This document shows, in pieces, positions 35,238 through 44,003 of a stretch of 64,000 nt of DNA (position 1 is its first letter; every line of letters starts with the position of its first letter). A model generated the notes under the pieces. That model saw only the letters and a list, made by a program, of their open reading frames with translations. It was not told the DNA's origin and searched no databases. The position numbers were made by a program, and so were the translations under genes. Source of the DNA: Actinomyces oris (GTDB lineage Bacteria > Actinomycetota > Actinomycetes > Actinomycetales > Actinomycetaceae); NCBI RefSeq assembly GCF_001937665.1, contig NZ_MSKL01000011.1, positions 1-64,000 on the forward strand, read 5' to 3'.

Positions 35238-37212
35238 CGCACTCGCCCCCGATCCCTTCACCGCCATGGCCGCCCAGCTCACCCCCAAACGCGCCGTCTC
35301 CTACATCCGCGTCTCTACCCGCGAGCAGGCCCAGCGTGGTGGGTCGGAGGAGGGCTTCTCCTTGCCGGCTCAGCGTGAAGCCAACAAGCGCAAAGCCCAG
35401 TCGATGGGTGCGCTGGTGGTCAAGGAGTTCGCCGACCGGGGAGAGTCGGCTCGTAGTGCCAACCGTCCTGAGCTGCAGAAGATGCTGGCCTACCTCAAAG
35501 AAGATGGTGGGATCGACTACGTCATCGTCCACAAGCTCGACCGCCTCGCCCGCAATAGGGCGGACGATGTGGAGATCAACCGGGCGTTTGAGGAGGCGGG
35601 TGTGCGGCTGGTGTCGACGTCGGAGAACATCGACCAGACGCCAGGTGGCATGCTCCTACACGGCATCATGAGCTCCATCGCTGAGTTCTACTCCCGCAAC
35701 CTGGCTAATGAGGTCATCAAGGGGATGGGCGAGAAAGCCAGGAATGGTGGGACGCTGGGCAAGGCACCGCTCGGTTACATGAACGTCCGCGCCAGAGACG
35801 AGAACGGCCGAGAAGTCCGCACCATCGCCCTGGATGAGGAGCGCGCACCGCTGATCCGGCTGGCGTTCACGGAGTATGCGACGGGTAACTGGACGGTGCG
35901 GCAGCTGGCCGACCATCTCAACACTCTCGGACTCTCTATCCCGCCTACGCCGCGGCGCCCTGCCAAGCCCATCACGGCAACGCGCCTGCACGAGATCCTG
36001 CGCCACCCCTACTACAAAGGCATCGTCACGTTCCAAGGCGTGGAGTACCCGGGTAAGCACGAGCCGCTGGTAGATAGCCAGACCTGGCAGACCGTGCAGA
36101 CCATCCTGGCCTCACGGCGCTACGGGGAGCGCCAGCGCATCCACAACCACTTCCTCAAGAGCACCGTCGTCTGCGGCCAGTGCGGTGCCCGCCTGTCCGT
36201 CCAGAACGCCAAGAACAGCAAGGGCAGCATCTACCCCTACTTCGTCTGCGCCCGCCGCTGCCGCCTCCACGACTGCGCCTTCACCGCGGTGCTCATCGAC
36301 GTCGTCGAAGACCGCGTGGTAGAGCTCTACCAAACCATCCAGCTCAGCGCAGCAGACAGAACGCAGATCGAGCACTACCTCCACGACGAGCTGGCTCAGA
36401 TCGAAGGGGACAAGGCCAAGGCAGTGCGTTCCCTGACGACGCGGCGCACCAACATCGAGGACAGACGACGCCGTCTCCTCCACGCCCACTACGAAGGCGC
36501 GGTGCCCCTTGACTTACTCAAGGAGGAGCAGGCTGAGCTGTCCACCGAGCTCAGCCAGATCGAGCGCCAGCTAGCCGCCTACCAGGCCGACGCCGCCGAA
36601 GTCCGCCAGCACCTCACCCAAGCCCTTGACCTCCTCGAAGACTGCCACCGCCTCTACACGGCAGCACCAGACCACCTGAAGAAACTACTCAACCAGGTCT
36701 TCTTCGAGCGCGTGCTGGTCAACCCACTGGTCGATGATGAGGGACGGGTCATCTTGCCAGGCGAAGGAACAAGCGACGGTGCGAATGCTGGCGGGCCAGC
36801 GGATAAGGATGCAGCTGGTAAGGAGACGGGTGGTGAGGACAGCGCTGGAGAAGAAGGAACTGGCGATGCCAGTAGGGGAGGGGTCACACCGCACTCGGTC
36901 GACCTCACTGACACCGGCTCCGGCACTCGCCTCAGCGCTCTGCTCGTCCCGCCCTTCGACCAGCTGGCCAGCCCCAGCCTGCACGCCGCCGCCCATACGC
37001 ACCACCTGCAGCACCCGGCTCAGCCTGACACCCCGACCACGCCGCCCACAGCTGACGACACGTTCATGAGCGCCACAACACGAACAACGCCCACCCTGGT
37101 GGGTGAGCGTTGTTCAACATCTGGAACCGCATCCCAGCCTGTTTCGACTGGAGAGGGTTTGGATAAGAGCTGGTTGGTGCCTCCGGCGGGACTCGAACCC
37201 GCACGCCCGTAG
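35230..37212 (+). CDS. Large serine recombinase (integrase)
   Basis: 660 aa. The resolvase domain has YIRVSTREQ with the catalytic Ser at residue 29, then KLDRLARNR, GVRLVSTSENID and the MSSIAEFYSRNL helix. A recombinase domain follows (GKAPLGYMNVRARDENG, ITATRLHEILRHPYYKG), and a zinc ribbon with C-x-x-C (VVCGQCGARL) and a C/H-rich partner (FVCARRCRLHDC), then a coiled-coil segment. TAAGGAGG precedes the ATG. Such enzymes integrate and excise elements. The frame continues about 110 residues past the conserved region and stops inside the tRNA-Leu gene, suggesting integration at that site. Confidence 0.9.
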   Translation: MPDALAPDPFTAMAAQLTPKRAVSYIRVSTREQAQRGGSEEGFSLPAQREANKRKAQSMGALVVKEFADRGESARSANRPELQKMLAYLKEDGGIDYVIVHKLDRLARNRADDVEINRAFEEAGVRLVSTSENIDQTPGGMLLHGIMSSIAEFYSRNLANEVIKGMGEKARNGGTLGKAPLGYMNVRARDENGREVRTIALDEERAPLIRLAFTEYATGNWTVRQLADHLNTLGLSIPPTPRRPAKPITATRLHEILRHPYYKGIVTFQGVEYPGKHEPLVDSQTWQTVQTILASRRYGERQRIHNHFLKSTVVCGQCGARLSVQNAKNSKGSIYPYFVCARRCRLHDCAFTAVLIDVVEDRVVELYQTIQLSAADRTQIEHYLHDELAQIEGDKAKAVRSLTTRRTNIEDRRRRLLHAHYEGAVPLDLLKEEQAELSTELSQIERQLAAYQADAAEVRQHLTQALDLLEDCHRLYTAAPDHLKKLLNQVFFERVLVNPLVDDEGRVILPGEGTSDGANAGGPADKDAAGKETGGEDSAGEEGTGDASRGGVTPHSVDLTDTGSGTRLSALLVPPFDQLASPSLHAAAHTHHLQHPAQPDTPTTPPTADDTFMSATTRTTPTLVGERCSTSGTASQPVSTGEGLDKSWLVPPAGLEPARP

Positions 37213-37259
37213 GCAGCGACTTTTAAGGTCGCGGTGTCTACCGATTCCACCACGGAGGC
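37175..37259 (-). tRNA. tRNA-Leu (anticodon TAA)
   Basis: 85 nt including an encoded CCA. The acceptor GCCTCCG pairs with CGGAGGC, the anticodon arm is GCGAC-CTTAAAA-GTCGC with TAA at 34-36, a long variable arm typical of leucine is present, and the T arm is GCGGG-TTCGAGT-CCCGC. It reads UUA, a rare codon in high-GC actinobacteria. Its 3' end lies toward the mobile element, and the recombinase frame reads antisense into it. Confidence 0.96.
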
Positions 37260-37296
37260 GAGACGCGGCCCAATGTTTGAACAACTGGGGCGTCAG

Positions 37297-37388
37297 TACC
37301 CCCACTGGGATTCGAACCCAGGACCTTGTGCTTATCAGGCACGACACGAGGTATAAGCTCGCTGCTCTAACCGCTGAGCTATGGGGGC
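37297..37388 (-). tRNA. Unusual isoleucine tRNA with two anticodon-like arms (TAT and GAT)
   Basis: 92 nt, with no CCA encoded. The acceptor GCCCCCA pairs with TGGGGGT (first pair G-T), and D and T arms are good. Between them are two possible anticodon arms: GCGAG-CTTATAC-CTCGT with anticodon TAT (37353-37355), and CGTGC-CTGATAA-GCACA with anticodon GAT (37334-37336), one end mismatched. In the first reading the second hairpin is a long variable arm; in the second reading the first hairpin is a 20-nt insertion after the D arm. Both anticodons are isoleucine. It may be a functional odd tRNA or a damaged gene. Confidence 0.75.
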
Positions 37389-37592
37389 GCGGCCGCGACA
37401 TCGACGGCGTCGAGGAGGCCGACGCTACCAGCACCGGAGGGGCCCAGCAGCGCGGAAGTAGGTTACCCCAGATGGCGGCCGCGTCGGTCGTTTTCTCACT
37501 GTGTTCCATCAGGCACGCCCTCATGCGGGTGCCACGGGGCATCGACCTCCTCACCTCTGAGGAACTGCCTGCTTTACCGCTAGCCTGGTCGC

Positions 37593-38495
37593 ATGAGTCA
37601 CACTCCTGCCCACGCATCCTCTGAGGCCGGACTCGAGCCCTCACGGAACACCCTGGAAGGCCATCTGACGGTCGGTGACGTCGTCGCCCTCGTGGAGGCC
37701 GCCGCGCCTCCCGGACTGGCCGCCTCGTGGGACTCCAACGGGCTCATCTGCGGTGACCCCGCCGATCCGGTGCGCAGTATCCTGCTGGCCGTCGACCCGG
37801 TGACGGCCGTCGTCGACGAGGCCATCAACACCGGCGTCGACATGGTCATCACCCACCACCCCCTCTACCTGCGCGGAACCGACCACGTCGCGGCCACCGA
37901 CCCCAAGGGACGCTCCATCCACCGCCTCATCCGTGCCGGCATCGCGCTCCTCAACGCCCACACCAGCCTCGACGCCGCCCGTGGGGGAGTGGCGGACGCC
38001 CTCGCCGACCGCGTCGGGCTCATCTCAACCGTGCCGCTCGAGCCGGACCCCGCCTCCCCGGATCAGGGCATCGGACGGATCGGCACCCTCCCACAGCCCG
38101 TCACTCTGCGCTGGTTCGCCGCGGATGTCGCCGCAGCCCTCCCCGACTCGGCCCCCGGCCTCCTCGTGGGCGGGGACCTCGACGTCGTCGTTGAGCGCAT
38201 CGCCGTCTCAGGTGGGGCGGGCGATTCTCTCCTGCAACGGGCCCGCGAGGCCGGAGCCGACGTGTTCCTCACCGCCGACCTGCGCCACCACCCCGCCTCC
38301 GAGCACCTGGAGGACGGACGCCCCTACCTCCTGTGCGGAACCCACTGGGCCACCGAGTGGGTCGGCCTGGAGCCCCTGGCCCGCAGGCTCAAGGACGGCG
38401 CCCACTGCCATGGGGCCTCACTGGCCGTCCAGGTCTCCCGGATTGTCACGGACCCCTGGGCGCTGCGCCTGTCCACCGGAACAGACCGGGCATGA
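37593..38495 (+). CDS. Nif3-like dinuclear metal protein (DUF34)
   Basis: 300 aa. The Nif3/YbgI-like fold is clear: SWDSNGLICGDP near the start, the metal ligands in MVITHHPLYLRG and NAHTSLD, and near the C-terminus the segment FLTADLRHHPASEH followed by CGTHWATEWVGLE, which corresponds to the late His/Glu ligand motif. A hexameric dinuclear protein with a suggested GTP cyclohydrolase I type 2 name but no settled role. An inserted central segment is typical of the family. The ATG was chosen because it gives the conserved N-terminus. The following gene starts 46 bp downstream. Confidence 0.92.
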   Translation: MSHTPAHASSEAGLEPSRNTLEGHLTVGDVVALVEAAAPPGLAASWDSNGLICGDPADPVRSILLAVDPVTAVVDEAINTGVDMVITHHPLYLRGTDHVAATDPKGRSIHRLIRAGIALLNAHTSLDAARGGVADALADRVGLISTVPLEPDPASPDQGIGRIGTLPQPVTLRWFAADVAAALPDSAPGLLVGGDLDVVVERIAVSGGAGDSLLQRAREAGADVFLTADLRHHPASEHLEDGRPYLLCGTHWATEWVGLEPLARRLKDGAHCHGASLAVQVSRIVTDPWALRLSTGTDRA

Positions 38496-38541
38496 GAGGA
38501 TTCGCAGCATCAACCTGCACGCACCTGAAGGAGCACACGCC

Positions 38542-39276
38542 GTGACAAGCGCCCCCATCGCCCAGCAGCGCCTTCTCATCGACCTCCAGGACCTCGACTC
38601 CCGCCTGGCACGGCTGCGTCACGAGCGCAAGCACCTTCCGGTCCTCACCCGCATCGAGTTGGTCATCGAACGCCTCAAGACGAATAAGCGAGCCGCCATC
38701 CAGGCTGAGGCCGCCCTCGACGAGGCCAAGAAGCGGGCCACCCGCAGCGAGGACGAGGTCTCTCAGGTGGTGCGCCGGGCCGAGGTACTGCGCGAGCGCC
38801 TCCACTCCGGCACCAGCGCGGCCCGCGACCTCTCAGCCATCCAGGGGGAGATCGACCAGCTCGGTCAACGGCAGTCAGCCTTGGAGGAGGCGCAGATCCT
38901 GGCCATGGAGGCGCTCGACTCCGCCCGGCAGGAGGCGGAGCGCCTCAGCCAGGAGGAGTCCGAGATCCGCGCGGCCGGGCGAGAGCTCACCGCCAAGCGC
39001 GACGCCGAGTTCGCCCGACTCGACGAGGAGATCGAGTCCCTGGAGAACCAGCGGGCAGATCTGGCCGGAACCATCGAGACACCCCTCCTGGCGGACTACG
39101 AGGCCGTCCGCACCTCCACCGGTGGACTCGGCGCAGTGGCCCTCAGGGGGCGCACCATCGAGGGCGGTGCCGTCGAGATCAGCCCCCAGGAGCTGGCCCG
39201 CATCGTGGCCGCCCCGAAGGAGGAGGTCATCCACGCCGAGGAGAACGACGTCATCGTCGTACGGATGGACATCTGA
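38542..39276 (+). CDS. Coiled-coil protein related to zinc-ribbon (CT398-like) family, cysteines lost
   Basis: 244 aa from a GTG with GAAGGAG upstream. The bulk is one long coiled coil (LLIDLQDLDSRLARLRHERK, then an Ala/Glu-rich middle). The C-terminal 45 residues align by eye with the zinc-ribbon tail of the CT398-like family, including GRTIEGGAVEISPQELARIV and EEVIHAEENDVIVV. In family members this region carries four cysteines (CxxC twice), but here none remain. The zinc site is therefore lost. It follows the Nif3-like gene, a pairing common in actinobacteria. The function is unknown. Confidence 0.85.
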   Translation: MTSAPIAQQRLLIDLQDLDSRLARLRHERKHLPVLTRIELVIERLKTNKRAAIQAEAALDEAKKRATRSEDEVSQVVRRAEVLRERLHSGTSAARDLSAIQGEIDQLGQRQSALEEAQILAMEALDSARQEAERLSQEESEIRAAGRELTAKRDAEFARLDEEIESLENQRADLAGTIETPLLADYEAVRTSTGGLGAVALRGRTIEGGAVEISPQELARIVAAPKEEVIHAEENDVIVVRMDI

Positions 39277-39349
39277 CAGCGGCCACGTCTCAGCCAACCG
39301 CTATATCGCCGGCCCCTGGCCCGGGTGCCGATGGTGCTCGCCAGCGGCG

Positions 39350-40159
39350 TCAGTGAGTCACCAGGGTGAGAACCCGTCGCCACTGCCGGTCCGGCTCGGA
39401 GACCTCGACGGCGTCGACGCTGTCCAGGCGCTCGGCGATACTCGCGATGTCGTCCACGCGTACCGGTGCAGGCAGGGACTCGCCGGCAACGGCCCGGAGG
39501 AGCTCCCCGGTGAGCAGCCCGCGAGCGTGCTTGGCCATGTGGGATACCACCTTGCGGGAACCGTCGTCGGCGGTGCGCACCACACGCACGGTGACGACCT
39601 CAATGCCGTCGCGCGCAGACGGCTTCCAAGCGGCCGCATAGTCCGCCGACCGACAATCGATCACCAACCCCTGTGCAGCCAAACCGGTGAGCGACGGCGC
39701 AAGGTACGGCTTCCAGAACGCCGACAGACGTCCCGGTCCGGGCAGGGACGTGCCCATCGACAGACGGTGATCGGGCACCAGGTCAGTGGGGGAGAGGATG
39801 CCCCACAGCCCCGAGAAGACAATGCAGTGGCGCTCCAGAGCGGAGCGGCCCGCCGGATCCTCGGCGATCGAGTCGAGCCCCGCGGCCTCGTACAGGACCC
39901 CGGTGAACAGCTGATGGGCGGGGACGCAGGGCGAGGTCTCCAGCACCAGATTCGTCCCCACCTGCTCGGCGCTACGAGGCCCCAACCCCAGGACGGAGGC
40001 CGCCTCGGCGCTCCGGCTCACCTCAGCCAGCGCGGACATCACCTCACGGCGCGCAGCGGTGAGCCTGTCCGCCTCCAGAAGCGAGTCGAGATCCAGTGAT
40101 GGTCCACTGGCAGGAGCAGTCTTTCCCTCAGAGGGAGGAAGCAGGATCAGCACCCGCAC
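39350..40159 (-). CDS. yaaA: YaaA family peroxide-stress protein
   Basis: 269 aa, DUF328/YaaA family. The N-terminus RVLILLPPSEGKTAP is diagnostic, and the later segments FSGLWGILSPTDLVPDHRLS and SHMAKHARG match. In E. coli YaaA lowers intracellular free iron under hydrogen peroxide stress; the role here is inferred from family. The GTG start puts the hallmark residues at the N-terminus; upstream the frame is open to 40396 but overlaps the rnpB promoter region. It is convergent with the coiled-coil gene. Confidence 0.9.
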   Translation of the reverse strand: MRVLILLPPSEGKTAPASGPSLDLDSLLEADRLTAARREVMSALAEVSRSAEAASVLGLGPRSAEQVGTNLVLETSPCVPAHQLFTGVLYEAAGLDSIAEDPAGRSALERHCIVFSGLWGILSPTDLVPDHRLSMGTSLPGPGRLSAFWKPYLAPSLTGLAAQGLVIDCRSADYAAAWKPSARDGIEVVTVRVVRTADDGSRKVVSHMAKHARGLLTGELLRAVAGESLPAPVRVDDIASIAERLDSVDAVEVSEPDRQWRRVLTLVTH

Positions 40160-40233
40160 ATGATAGGTCGTGACACGGCCGCCGGCAGACCAGGGCTGCA
40201 CGGTGGGCGCGAACCCTCGATGCCTCATGCCGC

Positions 40234-40239
40234 TACACT
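40234..40239 (+). promoter_or_regulatory. Candidate -10 box of rnpB
   Basis: TACACT lies 7 bp before the inferred 5' end of the RNase P RNA, the right distance for a sigma-70-type promoter. The -35 region around 40211-40216 does not match the consensus well. Confidence 0.5.
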
Positions 40240-40246
40240 GATCCGT

Positions 40247-40643
40247 GCGGACGAGCCGACCGGGCGGCCGCGGTACCGGCACCGCCTTCATGACGGTGCA
40301 GGGCTGAGGAACGTCCGGGCTCCACAGAGCAGGGCGGTGGCTAACAGCCACCCGGGGTGACCCGCGGGACAGTGCCACAGAGAGTAGACCGCCCATCGAA
40401 TACCGGTGGGTAAGGGTGAAAGGGTGGGGTAAGAGCCCACCAGCGCGACGGGTGACCGTCGCGGCTCGGTAAACCCCGCCCGGAGCAAGACCGCACAGCT
40501 GGCGATTGAAGGCTGCTCGCCCAAGTCAGCGGGTAGGTCGCATGAGGCCGCTGGCAACAGCGGTCCAAGATGAATGGTCGCCACCGCCCAGGCCGGCAAC
40601 GGCGGGCGGCAACAGAACCCGGCGTACAGGTCGGCTCGTCCGC
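40247..40643 (+). ncRNA. rnpB: RNase P RNA (type A)
   Basis: RNA subunit of RNase P, which removes the 5' leader of pre-tRNAs. The terminal helix P1 forms between GGACGAGCCGACC at the 5' end and GGTCGGCTCGTCC at the 3' end. Inside are the conserved elements GAGGAACGTCCGGGCTCC and GAAAGGGTGGGGTAAGAGC, and late the AGATGAATGGTCGCC segment. The 3' boundary is set by P1. The length, about 397 nt, is normal for actinobacteria. Confidence 0.95.
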
Positions 40644-40706
40644 CCATCCTTGCGTGCGCTCTCTTATCCGCTGACGTGCAGACGACGTACTGAACTAGTG
40701 AGAAAA

Positions 40707-40747
40707 CATGTGGCGCCTCGCCGGTTAATCCGGTGAGGCGCCACATG
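40707..40747. terminator. Strong terminator hairpin after rnpB and the DUF2510-like gene
   Basis: 18-bp stem (CATGTGGCGCCTC...) with one G-T pair and a 5-nt loop (TTAAT). It lies between the convergent rnpB and the gene ending at 40766, so it can serve both directions. Confidence 0.85.
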
Positions 40748-40765
40748 CTGAGCGTACGTGGTGAG

Positions 40766-41977
40766 CTACTTGGCCGTCACGTACTTCTCCTTGGAGTTGT
40801 AGCTGTCGTAGAAGGCCTTGACGGCGAAGACGGCTTTGCCGTCGTTCGCGGTGGCTGCATCGACCAGGAAGACGTAGTAGCCCTTCGCGGTTCCACCATC
40901 ACGGGGGAAGTCCTGCCGGATGAACAGGCCACTGTCACTGTAGGACTCGATGGCGCTGGACGTGTTCCCCTGGTAGTCGTAGTCGATCTTCAGGGAGCGT
41001 CCCTGGAATTGGCCCTCGCCGTGGTAAGTCACCTCGACCGGAACACGAATGTACTTCTTTCCCTCAGGCGGGTCGGTGTAGGTGCGCCGGTCAATCGCCT
41101 GGAGATCTGCGGCATTGACATCCCACTCAACAGGGTTGAACTTGACCGAGATCGAAGCGTTGGGGTCCTCGTCGTACTTTCCAGCCTTGATCTCAACGGG
41201 GCCTGACGTCGGGTCAAGCGGCTTGGACTTGCTGCTACCGGGGTCGTTGCTGCTCGACTTGCTGCTCTGAGAAGACGAAGACTTCGAATCCGAGCTGTCA
41301 GACGCGTCCGAGTCGCCGGCATCCTCGGTGGGCTCCGAGTCGTCAGCCTTCTTCTCGTCCTTCTTCGACTCCGAGCTCGACGTGCTGTCCGCCTTGTTGT
41401 CGCTATTGCCGGAATCGCCCTTGAACATGAACACGCTGCCGATGACCAGGGCGACCACGACGACCGCAGCAATACCGGTCCAGAACCACCACTGCTGGGT
41501 CAGCGGCTTGGAGCCATTGCCAGGGCCTGCCGGGGCGGCGGCGTCAGCGGGCTGCCATCCACCGCCAGGGGGCTGCATGCCGCCCGCAGCCCCCTGGGGC
41601 TGGTAGGGCGTGGGCGACTGGGCATAGTCCATGCTGGCCGCGTAAGGGCTGGCACCGGCAGCCGCGGGCTGCCCGGCGTAGTCACCGGAGGGTGCGGAGG
41701 CGGACATGCCCGTCGGGTCGGCAACCGGTGCGTTGGTGTTCAACGAGGCCGTCGGGGCAGTCGACACCGCCTGGGTGGGAGCCCACGCCGGGTCGGCCTC
41801 TGTAGCGGCACCTGCGGCAGAAGCGGCTGACGCACCGGAGGCGGCGGAGTCATCGACCCAGATCTGCCAGCCCTCAGGAGCCGGCCCCCAGGCGGGGTCG
41901 GGCTGCCAGCCTGCAGGTGGTTCGAAGCCCTCGGGTGGTGCGGGCCAGTTCGGCGGTGGATTGAAGCGCAAAGCCAT
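40766..41977 (-). CDS. DUF2510-like membrane protein with DUF4352-like extracellular domain
   Basis: 403 aa. The N-terminus (PPEGFEPPAGWQPDPAWGP then EGWQIWVDD) resembles a DUF2510 module. A long Ala/Pro/Gly-rich linker follows, then one membrane helix (WWFWTGIAAVVVVALVIGSV), a Ser/Asp/Lys-rich disordered stretch of about 80 residues, and a C-terminal beta-rich domain. That domain begins with SISVKFNPVEWDVN and contains KKYIRVPVEVTY, resembling DUF4352-type domains outside the membrane. No enzymatic motif. It is probably a membrane-anchored surface protein of unknown role, a monocistronic gene ending at the shared terminator. Confidence 0.8.
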   Translation of the reverse strand: MALRFNPPPNWPAPPEGFEPPAGWQPDPAWGPAPEGWQIWVDDSAASGASAASAAGAATEADPAWAPTQAVSTAPTASLNTNAPVADPTGMSASAPSGDYAGQPAAAGASPYAASMDYAQSPTPYQPQGAAGGMQPPGGGWQPADAAAPAGPGNGSKPLTQQWWFWTGIAAVVVVALVIGSVFMFKGDSGNSDNKADSTSSSESKKDEKKADDSEPTEDAGDSDASDSSDSKSSSSQSSKSSSNDPGSSKSKPLDPTSGPVEIKAGKYDEDPNASISVKFNPVEWDVNAADLQAIDRRTYTDPPEGKKYIRVPVEVTYHGEGQFQGRSLKIDYDYQGNTSSAIESYSDSGLFIRQDFPRDGGTAKGYYVFLVDAATANDGKAVFAVKAFYDSYNSKEKYVTAK

Positions 41978-42138
41978 GAGAACCTCCGGGAGGAAATAAA
42001 CAGGGAGAAACCCGCACGGGCTTCCTGGGCAGAATGCAGATGTCCGCTGTCCAAGGACCTTACGTCGTCACCTTATCGTGAGGCAACGTGACGGGGCCCG
42101 ATCAGCCTGGACGTGGATGGGTAGCGATACCCAGAACC

Positions 42139-43053
42139 TCAAGGCAGGGTAAGCACCTCGGCGCCTTCCTCGGTCACCACGAGCGTGTGCTCGAACTGCG
42201 CGGTACGGGAACGGTCCTTGGTGACCACCGTCCAGCCGTCAGCCCACTGCTCCCACTCGACGCCGCCGAGAGTGAGCATCGGCTCGATCGTGAAGACCAT
42301 GCCCGTCTCGATGACGTCGTCGTGCAGGGGAGCGGCGTCGTAGTGGGGGATGATGAGTCCTGAGTGAAAGGCCTCGCCGACGCCGTGGCCCGTGTAGTCG
42401 CGCACCACCCCGTAGTCGAAGCGCTTGGCGTAGGCCTCGATGACGCGGCCGATGACGTTGACCTCGCGTCCCGGTTTGACGGCCTTGATGCCCCGCTCCA
42501 TCGCGGTGCGGGTACGTTCGATGAGCAGCTCCGTCTCACGGTCGACCTCACCGACGGCGTAGGTGGCGTTCGTGTCGCCGTGGACCCCGCCGATGTAGGC
42601 GGTCACGTCAAGATTGATGAGATCTCCCTCATTCAAGCGGGTCGAGTCCGGGATGCCGTGGCAGATGACCTCATTGATCGAGGTGCAGATCGACTTGGGG
42701 AAGCCCATGTAGCCCAGACAGGAGGGGTAGGCGCCGTGATCGCACAGGTACTCATGGGCGATCCTGTCCAGCTCATCGGTGGTCACCCCCGGCGTGATCG
42801 CCTTGGCGGCCTCGGCTAGAGCGCGCGCGGCCAACCGACCCGCCACCCTGATCCGCTCGATCGTCTCCGCGTCCTTGATCTCCGAGGCCGTCACGCGCTC
42901 GGGGCCGTCGTGGAACATGTACTCGGGGCGTGCGATCGACGCCGGGACATGCCGCCCAGGACTGATCGTCCCGGGAGTGAGCGTGCCGCGCGGTGCGCGA
43001 TCGGCCAGCGAGGAGGAGGGCACCGAGGGCACGGAGGAAGCCGAAGAACTCAT
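42139..43053 (-). CDS. map: Type I methionine aminopeptidase
   Basis: 304 aa. It removes the initiator methionine from nascent proteins and uses two metal ions. All five metal ligands are visible: Asp in [10 protein letters not shown], Asp in HGDTNATY, His in [11 protein letters not shown], Glu in [10 protein letters not shown], and Glu in [11 protein letters not shown]. An N-terminal extension of about 50 residues ([19 protein letters not shown]) is typical of actinobacterial MetAP1-type enzymes and may bind the ribosome. ATG start. It neighbours panB on the same strand, 105 bp apart. Confidence 0.96.
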   Translation of the reverse strand: MSSSASSVPSVPSSSLADRAPRGTLTPGTISPGRHVPASIARPEYMFHDGPERVTASEIKDAETIERIRVAGRLAARALAEAAKAITPGVTTDELDRIAHEYLCDHGAYPSCLGYMGFPKSICTSINEVICHGIPDSTRLNEGDLINLDVTAYIGGVHGDTNATYAVGEVDRETELLIERTRTAMERGIKAVKPGREVNVIGRVIEAYAKRFDYGVVRDYTGHGVGEAFHSGLIIPHYDAAPLHDDVIETGMVFTIEPMLTLGGVEWEQWADGWTVVTKDRSRTAQFEHTLVVTEEGAEVLTLP

Positions 43054-43157
43054 GGCCTCAGCATAGAAGGAGGCATCCGGTTCGCGGGACCTTCCCTCCA
43101 GCTACTGGTCCAGGGCCTCCGCCATCACGCTATGGGCCTTATCACTGTCAGGAACCG

Positions 43158-44003
43158 TCAGGAGCTGAACCAGTGCTTCTCAGCGGGGAAGGACTTCTCG
43201 CGCACCGCCGCCCCGTAGTCGGCGGCCGCCTGCCGCAGGGCCTCGCCGACCTGCCCGAACTGGTGGGCGAAGCGCGGGGACCAGTCCGTCATTCCGGCCA
43301 TGTCCGTCCAGACCAGGACCTGGCCGTCGCAGCGTGCACCCGCGCCGATACCGATCGTGGGGATCGCAAGCGACTCGGTGACGCGCGCGGCCAAGGGCTC
43401 GGGCACCATCTCCAGGACGAGAGCGATCGCCCCCGCCTCGGCCAGCGCCTGCGCGTCGGCCAGCAGCTCCTCCGCGGCCTCGCCGCGGCCCTGAACCCGG
43501 AAGCCGCCGAGCATGTTGACGCTCTGCGGGGTGAAACCCAAGTGACCTACCACCGGGATGCCCGCCTGGGTCAGCGCCTTCACGCTGGCGGCCCGCGGTC
43601 TGCCGCCCTCGAGCTTGACGGCGTTGGCCCCCGCCTTCATGAGGCGCACCGCGCTGGCCAGTGCCTGCTCGGGGCCCGCCTCGTAGGTGCCGAAGGGAAG
43701 GTCCGCCACCACCAGCGCACGCTTGGTCGCCCGCGCCACCGAGCGCGTGGCCACTACCATCTCGTCGAGCTCGACTGGAAGCGTGGAGTCGTGCCCCAGC
43801 ATGACATTGCCGATCGAGTCGCCCACCAGCAGCAGGTCGGTTCCTGCAGCGTCCAGGAGCTGGGCGGTCACGGCGTCGTAGGCGGTGAGCATGACCAGCT
43901 TGGCGCCCTCCTTCTTGGCGGCTGCCAGGTGATGAACGCGCACGGGCTTGCCGCCTCCGACGACGGTGGCGGACGTTCCGTAAGGGGACTCGGGTGTAGC
44001 CAT
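43158..44003 (-). CDS. panB: 3-methyl-2-oxobutanoate hydroxymethyltransferase
   Basis: 281 aa. First step of pantothenate synthesis: transfers a hydroxymethyl group from methylene-tetrahydrofolate to 2-oxoisovalerate. Signature segments are KLVMLTAYDAVTAQLLDAAG, LLVGDSIGNVMLGHDST, VVADLPFGTYEAG, AVKLEGG and VGHLGFTPQS, with GIGAGARCDGQVLV later. The metal-binding Asp pair (VGDS and ADLPF) is intact. It is transcribed away from glnA2 and ends about 100 bp from map. No other pan gene is in view. Confidence 0.97.
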   Translation of the reverse strand: MATPESPYGTSATVVGGGKPVRVHHLAAAKKEGAKLVMLTAYDAVTAQLLDAAGTDLLLVGDSIGNVMLGHDSTLPVELDEMVVATRSVARATKRALVVADLPFGTYEAGPEQALASAVRLMKAGANAVKLEGGRPRAASVKALTQAGIPVVGHLGFTPQSVNMLGGFRVQGRGEAAEELLADAQALAEAGAIALVLEMVPEPLAARVTESLAIPTIGIGAGARCDGQVLVWTDMAGMTDWSPRFAHQFGQVGEALRQAAADYGAAVREKSFPAEKHWFSS

